Shown here piece after piece: positions 17,266-26,800 of a stretch of DNA of 64,000 nt. Position 1 is the stretch's first letter. The number at the start of each line of letters is the position of its first letter. Source of the DNA: Chelatococcus albus (GTDB taxonomy: Bacteria > Pseudomonadota > Alphaproteobacteria > Rhizobiales > Beijerinckiaceae); NCBI RefSeq assembly GCF_030067675.1, contig NZ_JASJEV010000014.1:23190-87189 (forward strand), given 5' to 3'. The position numbers were made by a program, and so were the translations under genes. The notes beneath the pieces were generated by a model. It was given only the letters and a program-made list of their open reading frames with translations, was not told the DNA's origin and ran no database searches.

Positions 17266-17567
17266 GCTCGGCTTTCGGCGGGCCGCCCTGAAGAGGAGAC
17301 CGGAAGGCTGCGATTTCCCGCGATGGCGGGCGATGCGCGGCAATTGCCGGAACCTGTCGCCGCCCGCAGGACGGCAGGTTCCCGCCCCGGCATGTGCTGT
17401 GCGGGATCCGGTTCGGAGGATCACTCCCGGCCGATGATCCGCAGCGCCGCGTCGATCGGCGCCATTTCGGCACCAAACCGAGTCGGGCGGCCAACTGCCG
17501 AGCGACGCCGCCCACGGAGGTGTCCGGCCGCGATCCATCCGCGGCGCCGTCCCCTTCCGCGCCGGGC
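17266..17567. other. Intergenic stretch, convergent, nothing recognised
   Basis: Lies between the 3' ends of the DUF1330 and MOSC genes. Open frames here are antisense-type, low-complexity products. No clear hairpin followed by a T-run was found. Confidence 0.4.
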
Positions 17568-18143
17568 TCACACCCGTTCAAGACGCTGGTGCGGGGGTGA
17601 TGGCAGCTCCACCCGAATCGCGGCGCCAGGCTGCACCACGCCACCGGCGAGGACGATGCCCATGATGCCGGCCTTGCGGATGAGGTTGCCTTGTTCGTCG
17701 CGTCCCAGGACGGCCTTCATCAAACCCGGCTGAAAGTCGTCGAGCTGCTTGCACGGGTTGCGCAACCCGGTGATTTCGATCACGGCACCGTCCGCGCCAA
17801 GATGCAGACGCGTACCCCGCGGCAGCGCGAGAAGGTCGACGCCACGCGTGGTGACGTTCTCGCCCATGTCGCCAGCGGACACCGAGAGCCCCGCGGCCCG
17901 CAACTCGTCGAAGAGCTCCGCGTGAATGAGATGCACCTGACGCAGGTTGGGCTGGCTCGGATCGACCGCCACCCGCGAGCGATGCTTGACGGTCTCGCCC
18001 ATATGCGCGTCACCTTCGACGCCGAGCCCAGCCAGAAGGCGGATGCTGTCCTGCCGCTCCTTGCTGAAGGTGTGGCCGGCGCTCCGGCTCACCGCAACCA
18101 CGATCCCGCCGCCACCGCCCGTCATCATCCGTAGTCCCGTCAT
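17568..18143 (-). CDS. MOSC domain-containing protein
   Basis: 191 residues. MOSC domains bind molybdenum cofactor-type ligands and transfer sulfur through a conserved cysteine. The motif GDMGENVTTRGVDLLALPRG and the cysteine in ITGLRNPCKQLDDF are the usual landmarks, and the layout resembles stand-alone YiiM-like proteins. The start is uncertain: an ATG at 18143 and a tandem ATG pair at 18128/18125. It lies near mogA and the nar operon, but a decayed gene separates them, so a shared pathway is only suggestive. Confidence 0.85.
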   Translation of the reverse strand: MTGLRMMTGGGGGIVVAVSRSAGHTFSKERQDSIRLLAGLGVEGDAHMGETVKHRSRVAVDPSQPNLRQVHLIHAELFDELRAAGLSVSAGDMGENVTTRGVDLLALPRGTRLHLGADGAVIEITGLRNPCKQLDDFQPGLMKAVLGRDEQGNLIRKAGIMGIVLAGGVVQPGAAIRVELPSPPHQRLERV

Positions 18144-18281
18144 TCCTCGTGCCCAGGCCCCTTGTGCCCAAGCCGCGGAGTGGCGCGGCGCGTTCGACTT
18201 GCCGATCGACGCTCCCGGGAAAGCCGCCCGCGCAAGGCTTTCAGCCGGCGCCGTATCGGGAGAATCGCCTTGCGATGTCCC

Positions 18282-19055
18282 TCAACACCCGCCGATATCG
18301 TTTGGTGCCGGATTGACCAAGAGGAACTGCGACGAACGTTCGATCGCCGTGGCAGCCAATCCTGTAGCCGCGCGGCCAGCGATGTGGCGCGGCCCGGGAG
18401 AACCTGTAGTCGCTTCCTTCGAGGAACATGAGATCAAGGCCGAGGCCGACCCGATCGGTGCCGGCGATGGCGGCCACAAGGGGGCGTGGCGGGCCATGGC
18501 GCGAGGAATATCCGGCCCGTCGGCGCCGAGGAACATGCCGACGCCGTTGAAGCCGATACAGCCGCCACGCCGTGCACAGGCTCGGATCTGGGCATCGGTG
18601 ACATTGTGCTCGTGGTCGAAGAGCACGCGCGCGTTCGAATGGGAAAAGACGGGCGGACACGTCAGGGGCATGTCGAGCACCTCCAGTCGCTCCGACATCG
18701 CCTCACCGACGATCCCGTAGTCCGACACGCGCAGCAGCAGGGACCACCCGCCGCCGGGCACGCCGACCGGAAGACCCTCGAGCTGTTCGAGAACCACATC
18801 CCGGCGTGCCTCGCGCCCGGCGACATAGGCGGGCAGGGTCGCGATGGATCGGTCGAGGGCGATGGTGACGGCGTCCTGCCCGATGCCGACCGGAACCACG
18901 ACATTGGCCAGCGAAACTGCGACCGGATCCGGCATGCAGCTTTCGGGAGCGACGATCCTGCCGACGCGCCAGCCGATCATGCGAAGCTCCTTGGCCGACG
19001 AGCCGACCGTGATGGTGCGCTCGGCCATGCCCGGCAGCCTGCGGGGTGGATGTCC
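18282..19055 (-). pseudogene. Chimeric remnant: aminotransferase C-half joined to a frameshifted M19 dipeptidase
   Basis: The 5' part (about 19055-18695) reads ERTITVGSSAKELRMIGWRV...VVVPVGIGQDAV...PGGGWSLLLRVSDYG, the C-terminal half of a class I/II aminotransferase including the region of the PLP lysine. At about 18690 the same frame passes into PPVFSHSNARVLFDHEHNVT and GGCIGFNGVGMFLGADG, the core of a renal-dipeptidase-like M19 peptidase. Near 18488 the dipeptidase shifts frame and continues as AIAGTDRVGLGLDLMFLEGS. Neither gene has its N-terminus and the dipeptidase lacks its end. The simplest reading is a deletion fusing two genes, followed by decay. An open frame of 248 codons survives at 18282-19028. 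Confidence 0.75.
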
Positions 19056-19064
19056 CCCCTCCCT

Positions 19065-19613
19065 TCACGCGGCCGGGCGAAAAGCCTTGCAGACGCTGGG
19101 ATCGGTGTCGAGGCGCGGGCCGCCGATGAGGTCGATGCAATAGGGCACGGCGGCGAAGATCGCGTCGAGGCAGGTGGCGATGGCGGAGGGCTTGCCTGGC
19201 AGGTCGACGATCAGCGTCGTGCCGCGGGTGCCGGCGACCTGCCGCGACAGGATCGCCGTCGGCACCTCCGTCAGGCTCGCCGCGCGCATGGCCTCGCCGA
19301 AGCCCGGCAACAGGCGCTCGCAGACATCGGCCGTCGCCTCCGGCGTCACGTCGCGCGGGGCAGGTCCCGTGCCGCCCGTGACAAGGACGAGCGGGCAGCG
19401 CAGGTCGTCCGCGAGCTCACGCAGAACCTCGGCGATGAGCGGACGCTCGTCCGGCACGAGGCGCCGCTCCGGCCGCCAGGGCGTGACGAGCACGCGCGCG
19501 AGATAGGCCGCGATCGCCGGGCCGCCGCGATCCGCGTAGAGGCCGCGGCTTGCCCGGTCCGAGACGGTGACGATGCCGATGGGCAGCTCCGGCCCCCGCC
19601 CCGCCTCGCTCAC
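19065..19613 (-). CDS. mogA: Molybdopterin adenylyltransferase
   Basis: 182 residues of the MogA/MoaB family. It adenylates molybdopterin before molybdenum insertion. The signature GGTGPAPRDVTPEAT is complete, and IGIVTVSDRASRG is the usual N-terminal strand. The GTG at 19613 overlaps the TGA of the preceding gene (GTGA), so it is translated from the nar operon message; the open frame to 19667 lies inside that gene. Location at the end of a nitrate reductase operon fits a supply of molybdenum cofactor for NarG. Confidence 0.9.
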   Translation of the reverse strand: MSEAGRGPELPIGIVTVSDRASRGLYADRGGPAIAAYLARVLVTPWRPERRLVPDERPLIAEVLRELADDLRCPLVLVTGGTGPAPRDVTPEATADVCERLLPGFGEAMRAASLTEVPTAILSRQVAGTRGTTLIVDLPGKPSAIATCLDAIFAAVPYCIDLIGGPRLDTDPSVCKAFRPAA

Positions 19614-19969
19614 GCGGCTGCCCCCTCGTCGATGGCCGCCGACCGTTCCGCGGCCGCCAGCGCGCACAGGACCGCGCGGCGCAGGAAGACGCGGCCCGGG
19701 TCCGCCTCACGCGCCATCAGGCCGACGAGGCTCATCCACTCCTCGTCGCTCGCCCCGGCGGTGAAGGCGCCTACGGCGTCGGCGACGAAGGCGCCCGGCG
19801 TCACGCCCTGCCGCGCGGCCGCCGCCTGCACGCGCGCGACGAGCGGCAGGCCCGCCCGGCCGGCGCCGGCGGCCGGAGCACCGGCATCAAGGCCGGCGAC
19901 GATCGCGACCGCCGCCGTCTCGTCGTCGAGCCGGGCCGCGAGATCCTTCAGGAGATCGCCGAGCAGCAT
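19610..19969 (-). CDS. Unknown protein encoded in the nar operon (119 aa)
   Basis: Not recognised. Alanine-rich (about a third Ala), helical, soluble, without cysteines apart from one near the end. Segments: LLGDLLKDLAARLDDETAAV, GVTPGAFVADAVGAFTAGAS, DEEWMSLVGLMAREADPGRV, FLRRAVLCALAAA. AAGGGC lies upstream of the ATG at 19969. It lies 26 bases after the PPIase stop and overlaps mogA, so it is a true member of the operon. Size and helical content would suit an assembly or maturation helper for nitrate reductase, but this rests on location only. Confidence 0.65.
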   Translation of the reverse strand: MLLGDLLKDLAARLDDETAAVAIVAGLDAGAPAAGAGRAGLPLVARVQAAAARQGVTPGAFVADAVGAFTAGASDEEWMSLVGLMAREADPGRVFLRRAVLCALAAAERSAAIDEGAAA

Positions 19970-19995
19970 GGTGCCCTTGCCTCGTGATTTGCCTG

Positions 19996-20829
19996 CTACT
20001 GAACCAGCGGACCGGCGGCCGCCCCCATCTCGACGCCCGTGATCGTCGCGCGCCCGGCGAGCACGCCGACATACTGGGCCATCGCCCGCTGCTCCACCGC
20101 CACCGCGAGGTAGGCGGCGATGCGCGCATGCACCAGCGCGAAGGGCAGCTCGCGCCCCGGGTGGCGCTGAGCGAGGCGGATGATGTGCACACCGTAGCGG
20201 GTCACCACCGGCTCGGGTGTCAACTCCCCGGGCGCCAGCGCGACGAGTGCGGCCTCGAATTCCGGCGTGGTCTCACCGGGCGTGATCTGCCCGAGATTGC
20301 CGCCCTGCGCGGCCGAAGGGCAGGCGGAATGGATGCGGGCGAGCTCGGCGAAGGCCCCCGGCCGCTCGCGCAGCAGGGCGAGCACGGCCTCGGCCTGGGC
20401 GCGCGCGGCGGCGAAGGCCTCCGCGTCGTCCCGGCGGGCGGCGAAAAGGATGTGCGCGGCCTCGCAGATGTCCGGCGAGCGGAAGCGATGCCTGTTCTGC
20501 TCGTAGTAGCGGCGGCAGGTCTCCTCGTCGGGCACGGGCGTCACCACTTCCCGCTCGACGAGGGCGCGGATCAGCGCCTCCTCGTCGGTTTCGCGCCGCC
20601 CCGCGGCATCCGTGCGCGGCGCCGGCGCGAGGCCGAGGCGGCGTGCCTCCTGAAGCAGGAGCTCGCGCACGACGAGGGCCTGCGCCGCCCTCTTCCAGGC
20701 GGCTGTCGGGCTCGGCGCCGGGTGGTGCTGCACCTCGCGCGCGATGGCCGCGCGTTCGATGGCGACACCGTTGACGCTGACGCGCGCCTGCCCGGCATCG
20801 AGGTTCGGCGTGCGGATCGAGCAGCCCAT
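19996..20829 (-). CDS. Parvulin-type peptidyl-prolyl cis-trans isomerase
   Basis: 277 residues: an N-terminal SurA/NifM-like helical region and a parvulin domain (CEAAHILFAARRDD, SAAQGGNLGQITPGETTPEF, TRYGVHIIRLAQR). There is no signal peptide, so it should act in the cytoplasm. The ATG at 20829 follows GGAGGGGAGG; frames to 20958 are antisense to narI. PPIases of this kind are found at the same place in several denitrifier nar operons and are thought to help NarG/NarH folding; the role here is inferred from that context. Confidence 0.88.
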   Translation of the reverse strand: MGCSIRTPNLDAGQARVSVNGVAIERAAIAREVQHHPAPSPTAAWKRAAQALVVRELLLQEARRLGLAPAPRTDAAGRRETDEEALIRALVEREVVTPVPDEETCRRYYEQNRHRFRSPDICEAAHILFAARRDDAEAFAAARAQAEAVLALLRERPGAFAELARIHSACPSAAQGGNLGQITPGETTPEFEAALVALAPGELTPEPVVTRYGVHIIRLAQRHPGRELPFALVHARIAAYLAVAVEQRAMAQYVGVLAGRATITGVEMGAAAGPLVQ

Positions 20830-20845
20830 GGCCTCCCCTCCCGGC

Positions 20846-21574
20846 TCATTCGGCCGGCAGGCGCGCCGCGCCCACCGCGACCGGCCCCGCTGCGCGCTTC
20901 GTGCGCACGACCTGGTAGCCGCGCCGGCCGAGGTACCAGACGGGCGCGCTCCACACATGCACGAGGCGTGTGAAGGGGAAGACGAGGAAAATCGTCATGC
21001 CGAGAACGAGATGGGCCTTGAACACGGGATGCGCGTCCGCGATCAGCGCCGAGGCGCCGGGCTCGAGCGTCAGGATACCCTGCGCCCAGGTCATGAAGCG
21101 TACCATCTCCTCCCCGTCGAGATGCTGCAGCGAAACCGGGATGGTGACGAGGCCCAGGACGAGCTGGGCGTAGAGCATCAGGAGGATGGCGATGTCGCCG
21201 AAGGAGGACGTGGCGCGGATGCGTGGATCGAACAGCCGGCGGTGCACGAGGAGTGTCAGGCCGACGAAGCAGGCGATGCCGGCGACGCCGCCGACGACGA
21301 TGGCGAGCATCTGCTTCGCCCCGTGCGAGATGCCGATGACCTCGAAGAGCCGGATCGGCGTGAGGAGCCCGACGAAATGGCCGGCGAAGATGACGAGGAT
21401 GCCGATGTGGAACAGGTTCGAGCCCCACATCAGCTGGCGCCGGCGCAGGAGCTGGCTGGAGCCCGTCTTCCACGTGTACTGCTCGCGGTCGAAGCGCAGC
21501 CAGCTGCCGACGAGGAAGACGGTCAGGCAGAGATAGGGGTACCAGCCGAAGAGGACGTGGTTGAACGTGGTCAT
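20846..21574 (-). CDS. narI: Respiratory nitrate reductase gamma subunit (cytochrome b)
   Basis: 242 residues with five hydrophobic segments, the di-heme b subunit that oxidises quinol on the periplasmic side and passes electrons to NarH. Heme-ligand histidines are plausible in SNLFHIGILVIFAGHFVGL and in AHPVFKAHLVLGM / TRLVHVWSAP. The start MTTFNHVLFGWYPY and the ATG at 21574 with GAGGAGGT upstream are unambiguous. It follows narJ by 16 bases and precedes the PPIase gene by 16. Confidence 0.95.
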   Translation of the reverse strand: MTTFNHVLFGWYPYLCLTVFLVGSWLRFDREQYTWKTGSSQLLRRRQLMWGSNLFHIGILVIFAGHFVGLLTPIRLFEVIGISHGAKQMLAIVVGGVAGIACFVGLTLLVHRRLFDPRIRATSSFGDIAILLMLYAQLVLGLVTIPVSLQHLDGEEMVRFMTWAQGILTLEPGASALIADAHPVFKAHLVLGMTIFLVFPFTRLVHVWSAPVWYLGRRGYQVVRTKRAAGPVAVGAARLPAE

Positions 21575-21590
21575 GGGTCGGGACCTCCTC

Positions 21591-22286
21591 TCAGGCGTTG
21601 GCGCCGCTGGCGGGGCGTTTCGCCGCCCGCAGGCGCGCGACCAGGCCGTCGCGGCAGCCGCCGGCCGCACCGGGCCCGAAGGTGACGGGCTCGTCCTCCC
21701 AGGTGGCATCGAGGGCCGCGAGATCCTGCGGATCGGGATCGGGCGAGGCGACGAGCGTCGCCACCTCCTCCGCCCCGGGCTTGTGCGCCGCCACCGCGAC
21801 GAGGGCGCGGAAGACGGCCGCATAGGCGCTGCCGCGCCGGTCGAGCCGCTCGGCGAGCGCGGCGAGAATGTGCGCCGGCTGGCCGAGGAGGTCGCAAGCC
21901 TGCGGCAGCGACCGCGTCGACAGGAATTCGAGGAAGAGCGGCAGATAGTCCGGCAGCTCGGAGGCGGCGATGACGAGCCCCTCGGCCTCGTAGAGGCTCT
22001 TCAGGTCGATCATCGCCTGGCCGCGGTCGCGGCTCTCGCCGTGCACGTGCTCGAAGAGATGCAGCGACAGGGAGCGCGTCCGGTCGAAGAGAAGCACGTA
22101 GCGCTCCTGGGCGTCGAGAAGATCGCCGTCGGCGATCTCCTCGATCAGGGGGGCGAGCGCGCGCTGCTCGCGCGCCGGCACGATGGCCTCGGCCGCGAGC
22201 AGGCCGGGGAAGTCGCGCACCGCCTCCTTGAGTTCCTCTGTCGGGTAGCTCAGAAGGAGCGACAGCACCTTGAAGGAGCGCAGCAT
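21591..22286 (-). CDS. narJ: Nitrate reductase assembly chaperone
   Basis: 231 residues of the TorD/NarJ family. NarJ holds NarG in a competent state for cofactor insertion and is not part of the final enzyme. The typical segments SLLLSYPTEELKEAV, LLFDRTRSLSLHLFEHVHGE and LPDYLPLFLEFLS are present. The ATG at 22286 shares a base with the narH stop (TGATG). Length is normal. Confidence 0.94.
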   Translation of the reverse strand: MLRSFKVLSLLLSYPTEELKEAVRDFPGLLAAEAIVPAREQRALAPLIEEIADGDLLDAQERYVLLFDRTRSLSLHLFEHVHGESRDRGQAMIDLKSLYEAEGLVIAASELPDYLPLFLEFLSTRSLPQACDLLGQPAHILAALAERLDRRGSAYAAVFRALVAVAAHKPGAEEVATLVASPDPDPQDLAALDATWEDEPVTFGPGAAGGCRDGLVARLRAAKRPASGANA

Positions 22287-23818
22287 CACGCCATCTCCAT
22301 CGGGTTCTTCGCACGGTTGCCCGCGCGTTTCGGCGTGCCGAAGAGGTTCGTCTCGCTCGTGCCGCCGGAGCAGCCGTTGCCGAAGGAGAAGCCGCAGGAG
22401 CCGCGCAGGTCGTAGGCATCCTCCCCGAGCTCGCGATGCGCCGTGGGGATGACGAAGCGGTCCTCGTAATTGGCGATGGCCATGACCTGGTACATCTCCT
22501 CTATCTGGCCGCCGCTCAGGCCGACGCGGGCGGCAAGCCCCTCGTCGAGGACGCCCTCGATGGTCTTCGCCCGCATGTAGCCGCGCATGGCGAGCATGCG
22601 CTCGAGGGCGAGCGCCACCGGGCGCTCGTCGCCGGCGGTGAGCAGATTGGCGAGATAGCGCAGCGGGATGCGCAGGGAGCGCACGTCCGGCATGGCGCCG
22701 TCCGTGCCCATGCGGCCGGCCGCGACGGCCGACTGGATCGGCGAGAGCGGCGGCACGTACCAGACCATGGGCAAGGTGCGGTATTCCGGGTGGAGCGGGA
22801 AGGCCACCCGCCATTCCATCGCCATCTTCCACACGGGCGAGCGGCGCGCCGCCTCGAGCCAGCTGTCCGGCACGCCGTCGGCGCGGGCCTGGGCGATGAC
22901 CTCCGGGTCGCCCGGATCGAGGAAGAGGGAGAGCTGCGCCTGGTAGAGGTCGCGCTCGTCAGCCACGCTCGCGGCCTCGGCGATGCGGTCTGCGTCGTAG
23001 AGCACCACGCCCAGATAGCGGATGCGCCCGACGCAGGTTTCCGAGCAGACCGTGGGCTGGCCGGCCTCGATGCGCGGGAAGCAGAAGATGCACTTCTCCG
23101 ACTTCCCAGAAGACCAGTTGTAGTAGATCTTCTTGTAGGGGCAGCCCGAGACACACATGCGCCAGCCGCGGCACTTGTCCTGGTCGATGAGGACGATGCC
23201 GTCCTCCTCGCGCTTGTAGATGGCGCCCGAGAGGCAGGCCGCGACGCAGGTCGGGTTGAGGCAGTGCTCGCACAGCCGCGGCAGGTACATCATGAAGGTA
23301 TTCTCGAAGGCGCCGTAGATCTCCTTCTCGACGCCCTCGAAGTTGTAGTCGGCCGAGCGCTTCTCGAACTCGCCACCGAGGATCTCCTCCCAGTTCGGTC
23401 CCCAGGCGATCTTCTCCATGCGCTCGCCGGTGACGAGCGAACGGGGCCGCGCCGTGGGCATCGCCTCCATCTCCGGCGCCGTCTGCAGGTGCTCGTAGTC
23501 GAAGGTGAAGGGCTCGTAGTAGTCGTCGATCTCCGGCAGGTCGGGATTGGCGAAGATCTTGGCGAGCACCCGCCACTTGCCGCCGATGCGCGGCTCGATG
23601 GTGCCGTTCCTGCGGCGGACCCAGCCGCCGTTCCAGCGCTTCTGGTTCTCCCAGTCCTTGGGATAGCCGATGCCGGGTTTGGTCTCGACGTTGTTGAACC
23701 AGGCGTATTCCATGCCCTCGCGGTTGGTCCACACGTTCTTGCAGGTGACCGAACAGGTGTGGCAGCCGATGCACTTGTCGAGGTTCAGCACCATCGCGAT
23801 CTGTGCGCGGATCTTCAT
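22286..23818 (-). CDS. narH: Respiratory nitrate reductase beta subunit (Fe-S)
   Basis: 510 residues carrying four iron-sulfur clusters. Cysteine motifs: CIGCHTCSVTCKNVW, CEHCLNPTCVAACLSG, CRGWRMCVSGCPYKK and CIFCFPRI...CSETC. The tryptophan in CRGWRMC in place of a second cysteine marks the 3Fe-4S site as in other NarH proteins. It relays electrons from NarI to NarG on the cytoplasmic face. Only three bases separate it from the narG stop. Confidence 0.96.
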   Translation of the reverse strand: MKIRAQIAMVLNLDKCIGCHTCSVTCKNVWTNREGMEYAWFNNVETKPGIGYPKDWENQKRWNGGWVRRRNGTIEPRIGGKWRVLAKIFANPDLPEIDDYYEPFTFDYEHLQTAPEMEAMPTARPRSLVTGERMEKIAWGPNWEEILGGEFEKRSADYNFEGVEKEIYGAFENTFMMYLPRLCEHCLNPTCVAACLSGAIYKREEDGIVLIDQDKCRGWRMCVSGCPYKKIYYNWSSGKSEKCIFCFPRIEAGQPTVCSETCVGRIRYLGVVLYDADRIAEAASVADERDLYQAQLSLFLDPGDPEVIAQARADGVPDSWLEAARRSPVWKMAMEWRVAFPLHPEYRTLPMVWYVPPLSPIQSAVAAGRMGTDGAMPDVRSLRIPLRYLANLLTAGDERPVALALERMLAMRGYMRAKTIEGVLDEGLAARVGLSGGQIEEMYQVMAIANYEDRFVIPTAHRELGEDAYDLRGSCGFSFGNGCSGGTSETNLFGTPKRAGNRAKNPMEMA

Positions 23819-23821
23819 GGC

Positions 23822-26800
23822 TCAGGCCTCCCGGCTCGCGGGTTCGAACGACGTACGGCTCGCGCCCTTCCCCTGTGCGACAGGGGCGAGACCCGCCGCC
23901 GGTTGCGCGTCCGCCGCGGGGCGGTCGAGCCAGTCGACCGCCGCCATCTTGCGCACGACGACGAACTCGTCGCGGTTCGATCCGACCGTGCCGTAGTAGT
24001 TGAATCCGTAGGACTGCTGGGCGTAGCCGCCGATCATGTGGGTAGGCTTGAGGATCGTGCGCGTCACCGAATTGTGGATGCCGCCGCGCTGGCCGGTCTG
24101 CTCGGAGCCCGGCACGTTCACGATCTTCTCCTGCGCGTGGTACATGAGGCACATGCCTTCCTTCACGCGCTGGGAGACGACGGCGCGCGCCACGAGCGAA
24201 CCGTTGGCGTTGAAGGCCTCGATCCAGTCGTTGTCGGCGATGCCCGCCTTGCGCGCGTCGACCTCGCTGATCCACACGATGGGCCCGCCGCGCGAGAGCG
24301 TGAGCATCAGCAGGTTGTCGGTGTAGGTGGAGTGGATGCCCCACTTCTGGTGCGGCGTGATGAAGTTGAGCACCACCGGCGGATTGCCGTTGGGCTTGCG
24401 GTCGATGACAGGCGCGACCGTCTTGGTATCGATCGGCGGGCGATAGACGCAGAAGCCCTCTCCGAAGGCGCGCATCCACAGGTGGTCCTGGTAGAGCTGC
24501 TGACGGCCGGTCAGCGTGCGCCACGGGATGAGCTCGTGGACGTTCGTGTAGCCGGCGTTGTAGCAGACCTTCTCCGACTCGAGGCCCGACCAGATGGGCG
24601 AGGAGATGATCTTGCGCGGCTGGGCCACCATGTCGCGGAAGCGGATCTTCTCGTCCTCCTTGGGCAGGGCGAGATGGGTGTGGTCGCGGCCCGTCGTCTT
24701 GCCCAGCGCCGCCCAGGCCTTCACCGCCACCTCCCCGTTCGTCTCGGGCGCGAGCGAGAGGATGACCTCCGCCGCGTCGATGTCGGTGTCGATGCGCGCG
24801 AGCCCCTTGGTCGGCCCCGCCTCCGTCACGACTCCGTTGAGATTCTTCAGGAATTCCACCTCGTGGGCGGTGTTCCAGCTCATGCCCTTGCCGCCGTTGC
24901 CGAGCGTCTCCATGAGCGGGCCGAGGGAGGTGAAGCGCTTGTGGAGGTTCGGGTAGTCGCGCTCGACCACCGTCACCTGCGGCATCGTCTTGCCCGGCAC
25001 GGGATCGACCTCGCCCCTCTTCCAGTCCTTCACATCGAAGGCCTGCGCCAGTTCGGCCGGCGTGTCGTGCAGGATCGGGGAGAGGACCACGTCCTTCTCG
25101 ACGCCGAGCACCTCCGGCGCGACGCGTGAGAAGGCTTCCGCGAGGCCCTTGTAGATCTCCCAGTCGCTCCGCGCCTCCCACACCGGGTCCACCGCCGCCG
25201 TCAGCGGATGGATGAAGGGGTGCATGTCGGAGGTGTTAAGGTCGTTCTTCTCGTACCAGGTGGCCGTCGGCAGGACGATGTCGGAATAGACGCAGGTCGT
25301 CGACATGCGGAAGTCGAGGGTCACGAGGAGATCGAGCTTGCCCTCCGGCGCCTCCTCCCGCCACGCGACCTCCTTCGGCTTCTTCGCTGCCGTGCCGCCG
25401 AGGTCCTTGCCGAGCACGCCGTGCGAGGTGCCGAGCAGGTGCTTGAGGAAATATTCGTGGCCCTTGCCCGAGGAGCCGAGGAGGTTCGAGCGCCAGACGA
25501 AGAGGTTGCGCGGCCAGTTCCGCGGCGCGTCCGGATCCTCGCAGGAGAGCTTGAGTTCCCCCGTTTTCAGCGCCTTGGCCACGTAGTCCTTGACATCGAG
25601 GCCCCTGTCGGCCGCGGCCTTGGCCACGGTCAGCGGGTTCGCTTCGAGCTGCGGGGCGGAGGGCAGCCAGCCCATGCGCTCGGCGCGCACGTTGTAGTCG
25701 ATGAGGGCGCCGTCCCAGGGCCCGGGCGGGGCGGTCGGCGACAGGATCTCGGCGACGTCCACCGTCTCGTAGCGCCACTGGTCGGTGTGGGCGTACCAGA
25801 AGGAGGTGGAGTTCTGCTGGCGCGGCGGGCGCCCCCAGTCGAGGGCAAAGGCGAGCGGCTGCCAGCCTGCCTGGGGCCTCAGCTTCTCCTGGCCCACGTA
25901 GTGCGACCAACCGCCGCCCGACTGGCCCACGCAGCCGCACATCACCAGCATGTTGATGACGCCGCGGTAGTTCATGTCCATGTGGTACCAGTGGTTCATC
26001 GCCGCGCCGATGATGACCATGGACCGGCCGTTGGTCTTCTCGGCGTTGCGCGCGAACTCCCGCGCCACGGTGACGATCTGGTCGCGCGGCACGCCGGTGA
26101 TCGCCTCGGCCCAGGCCGGCGTGTAGGGCACGTTCTCGTCGTAGCCTTTCGCCACGTGCCCGCCGCCGAAGCCGCGGTCGACGCCATAGTTCGCCGCGAA
26201 GAGGTCGAAGACCGTGGCGACGAGCGCCTCGCCGTCAGCGAGCCTGAGGCGCTTGACCGGCACGCGGCGCAGCAGAACGCTCGGGTGGTCCGTGCCGGCG
26301 AAATGGTCGTGCTCGAGATTGCCGAAATAGGGGAAGGCCACCTCCGCGAGGTCGTCGCGCCCGTCGGCGAGGGACAGGCGGAGGTCGACGACCGCCCCGT
26401 CGGATGCCTTCGCCTCCAGGTTCCACTTGCCCGTCTCGCCCCAGCGGAAGCCGACCGAGCCGCGCGGCACCACGACCTCGCCCGTGGCCGCGTCCACGGC
26501 CACCGTCTTCCATTCGGGATTGTTCGCCTCGCCAAGGGCGCCGGCGAAATCCGAAGCGCGCACGAGCCGCTCCGGAACGAGCCGCCCGTCCTGCTCGACG
26601 AGCCGCACGAGCATGGGCATGTCGGTGTAGCGCTTCACATAGTCGGCGAAATAGGGCACCTGCCGGTCGATGTGGAACTCGCGCAGGATGACGTGGCCCA
26701 TGGCCATGGCAAGCGCCGCGTCGGTGCCCTGCTTCACGGCGAGCCACAGGTCGGCGAACTTGGCCGCCTCCGAATAGTCGGGGCTGACGACGACGCTCTT

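Noticed and set aside
22436..25129. 897-codon plus-strand open frame over narG/narH
   Set aside because: It is antisense to clear narGH coding sequence; high GC makes long spurious frames. Translation is Arg/Ala/Val-rich and motif-free.
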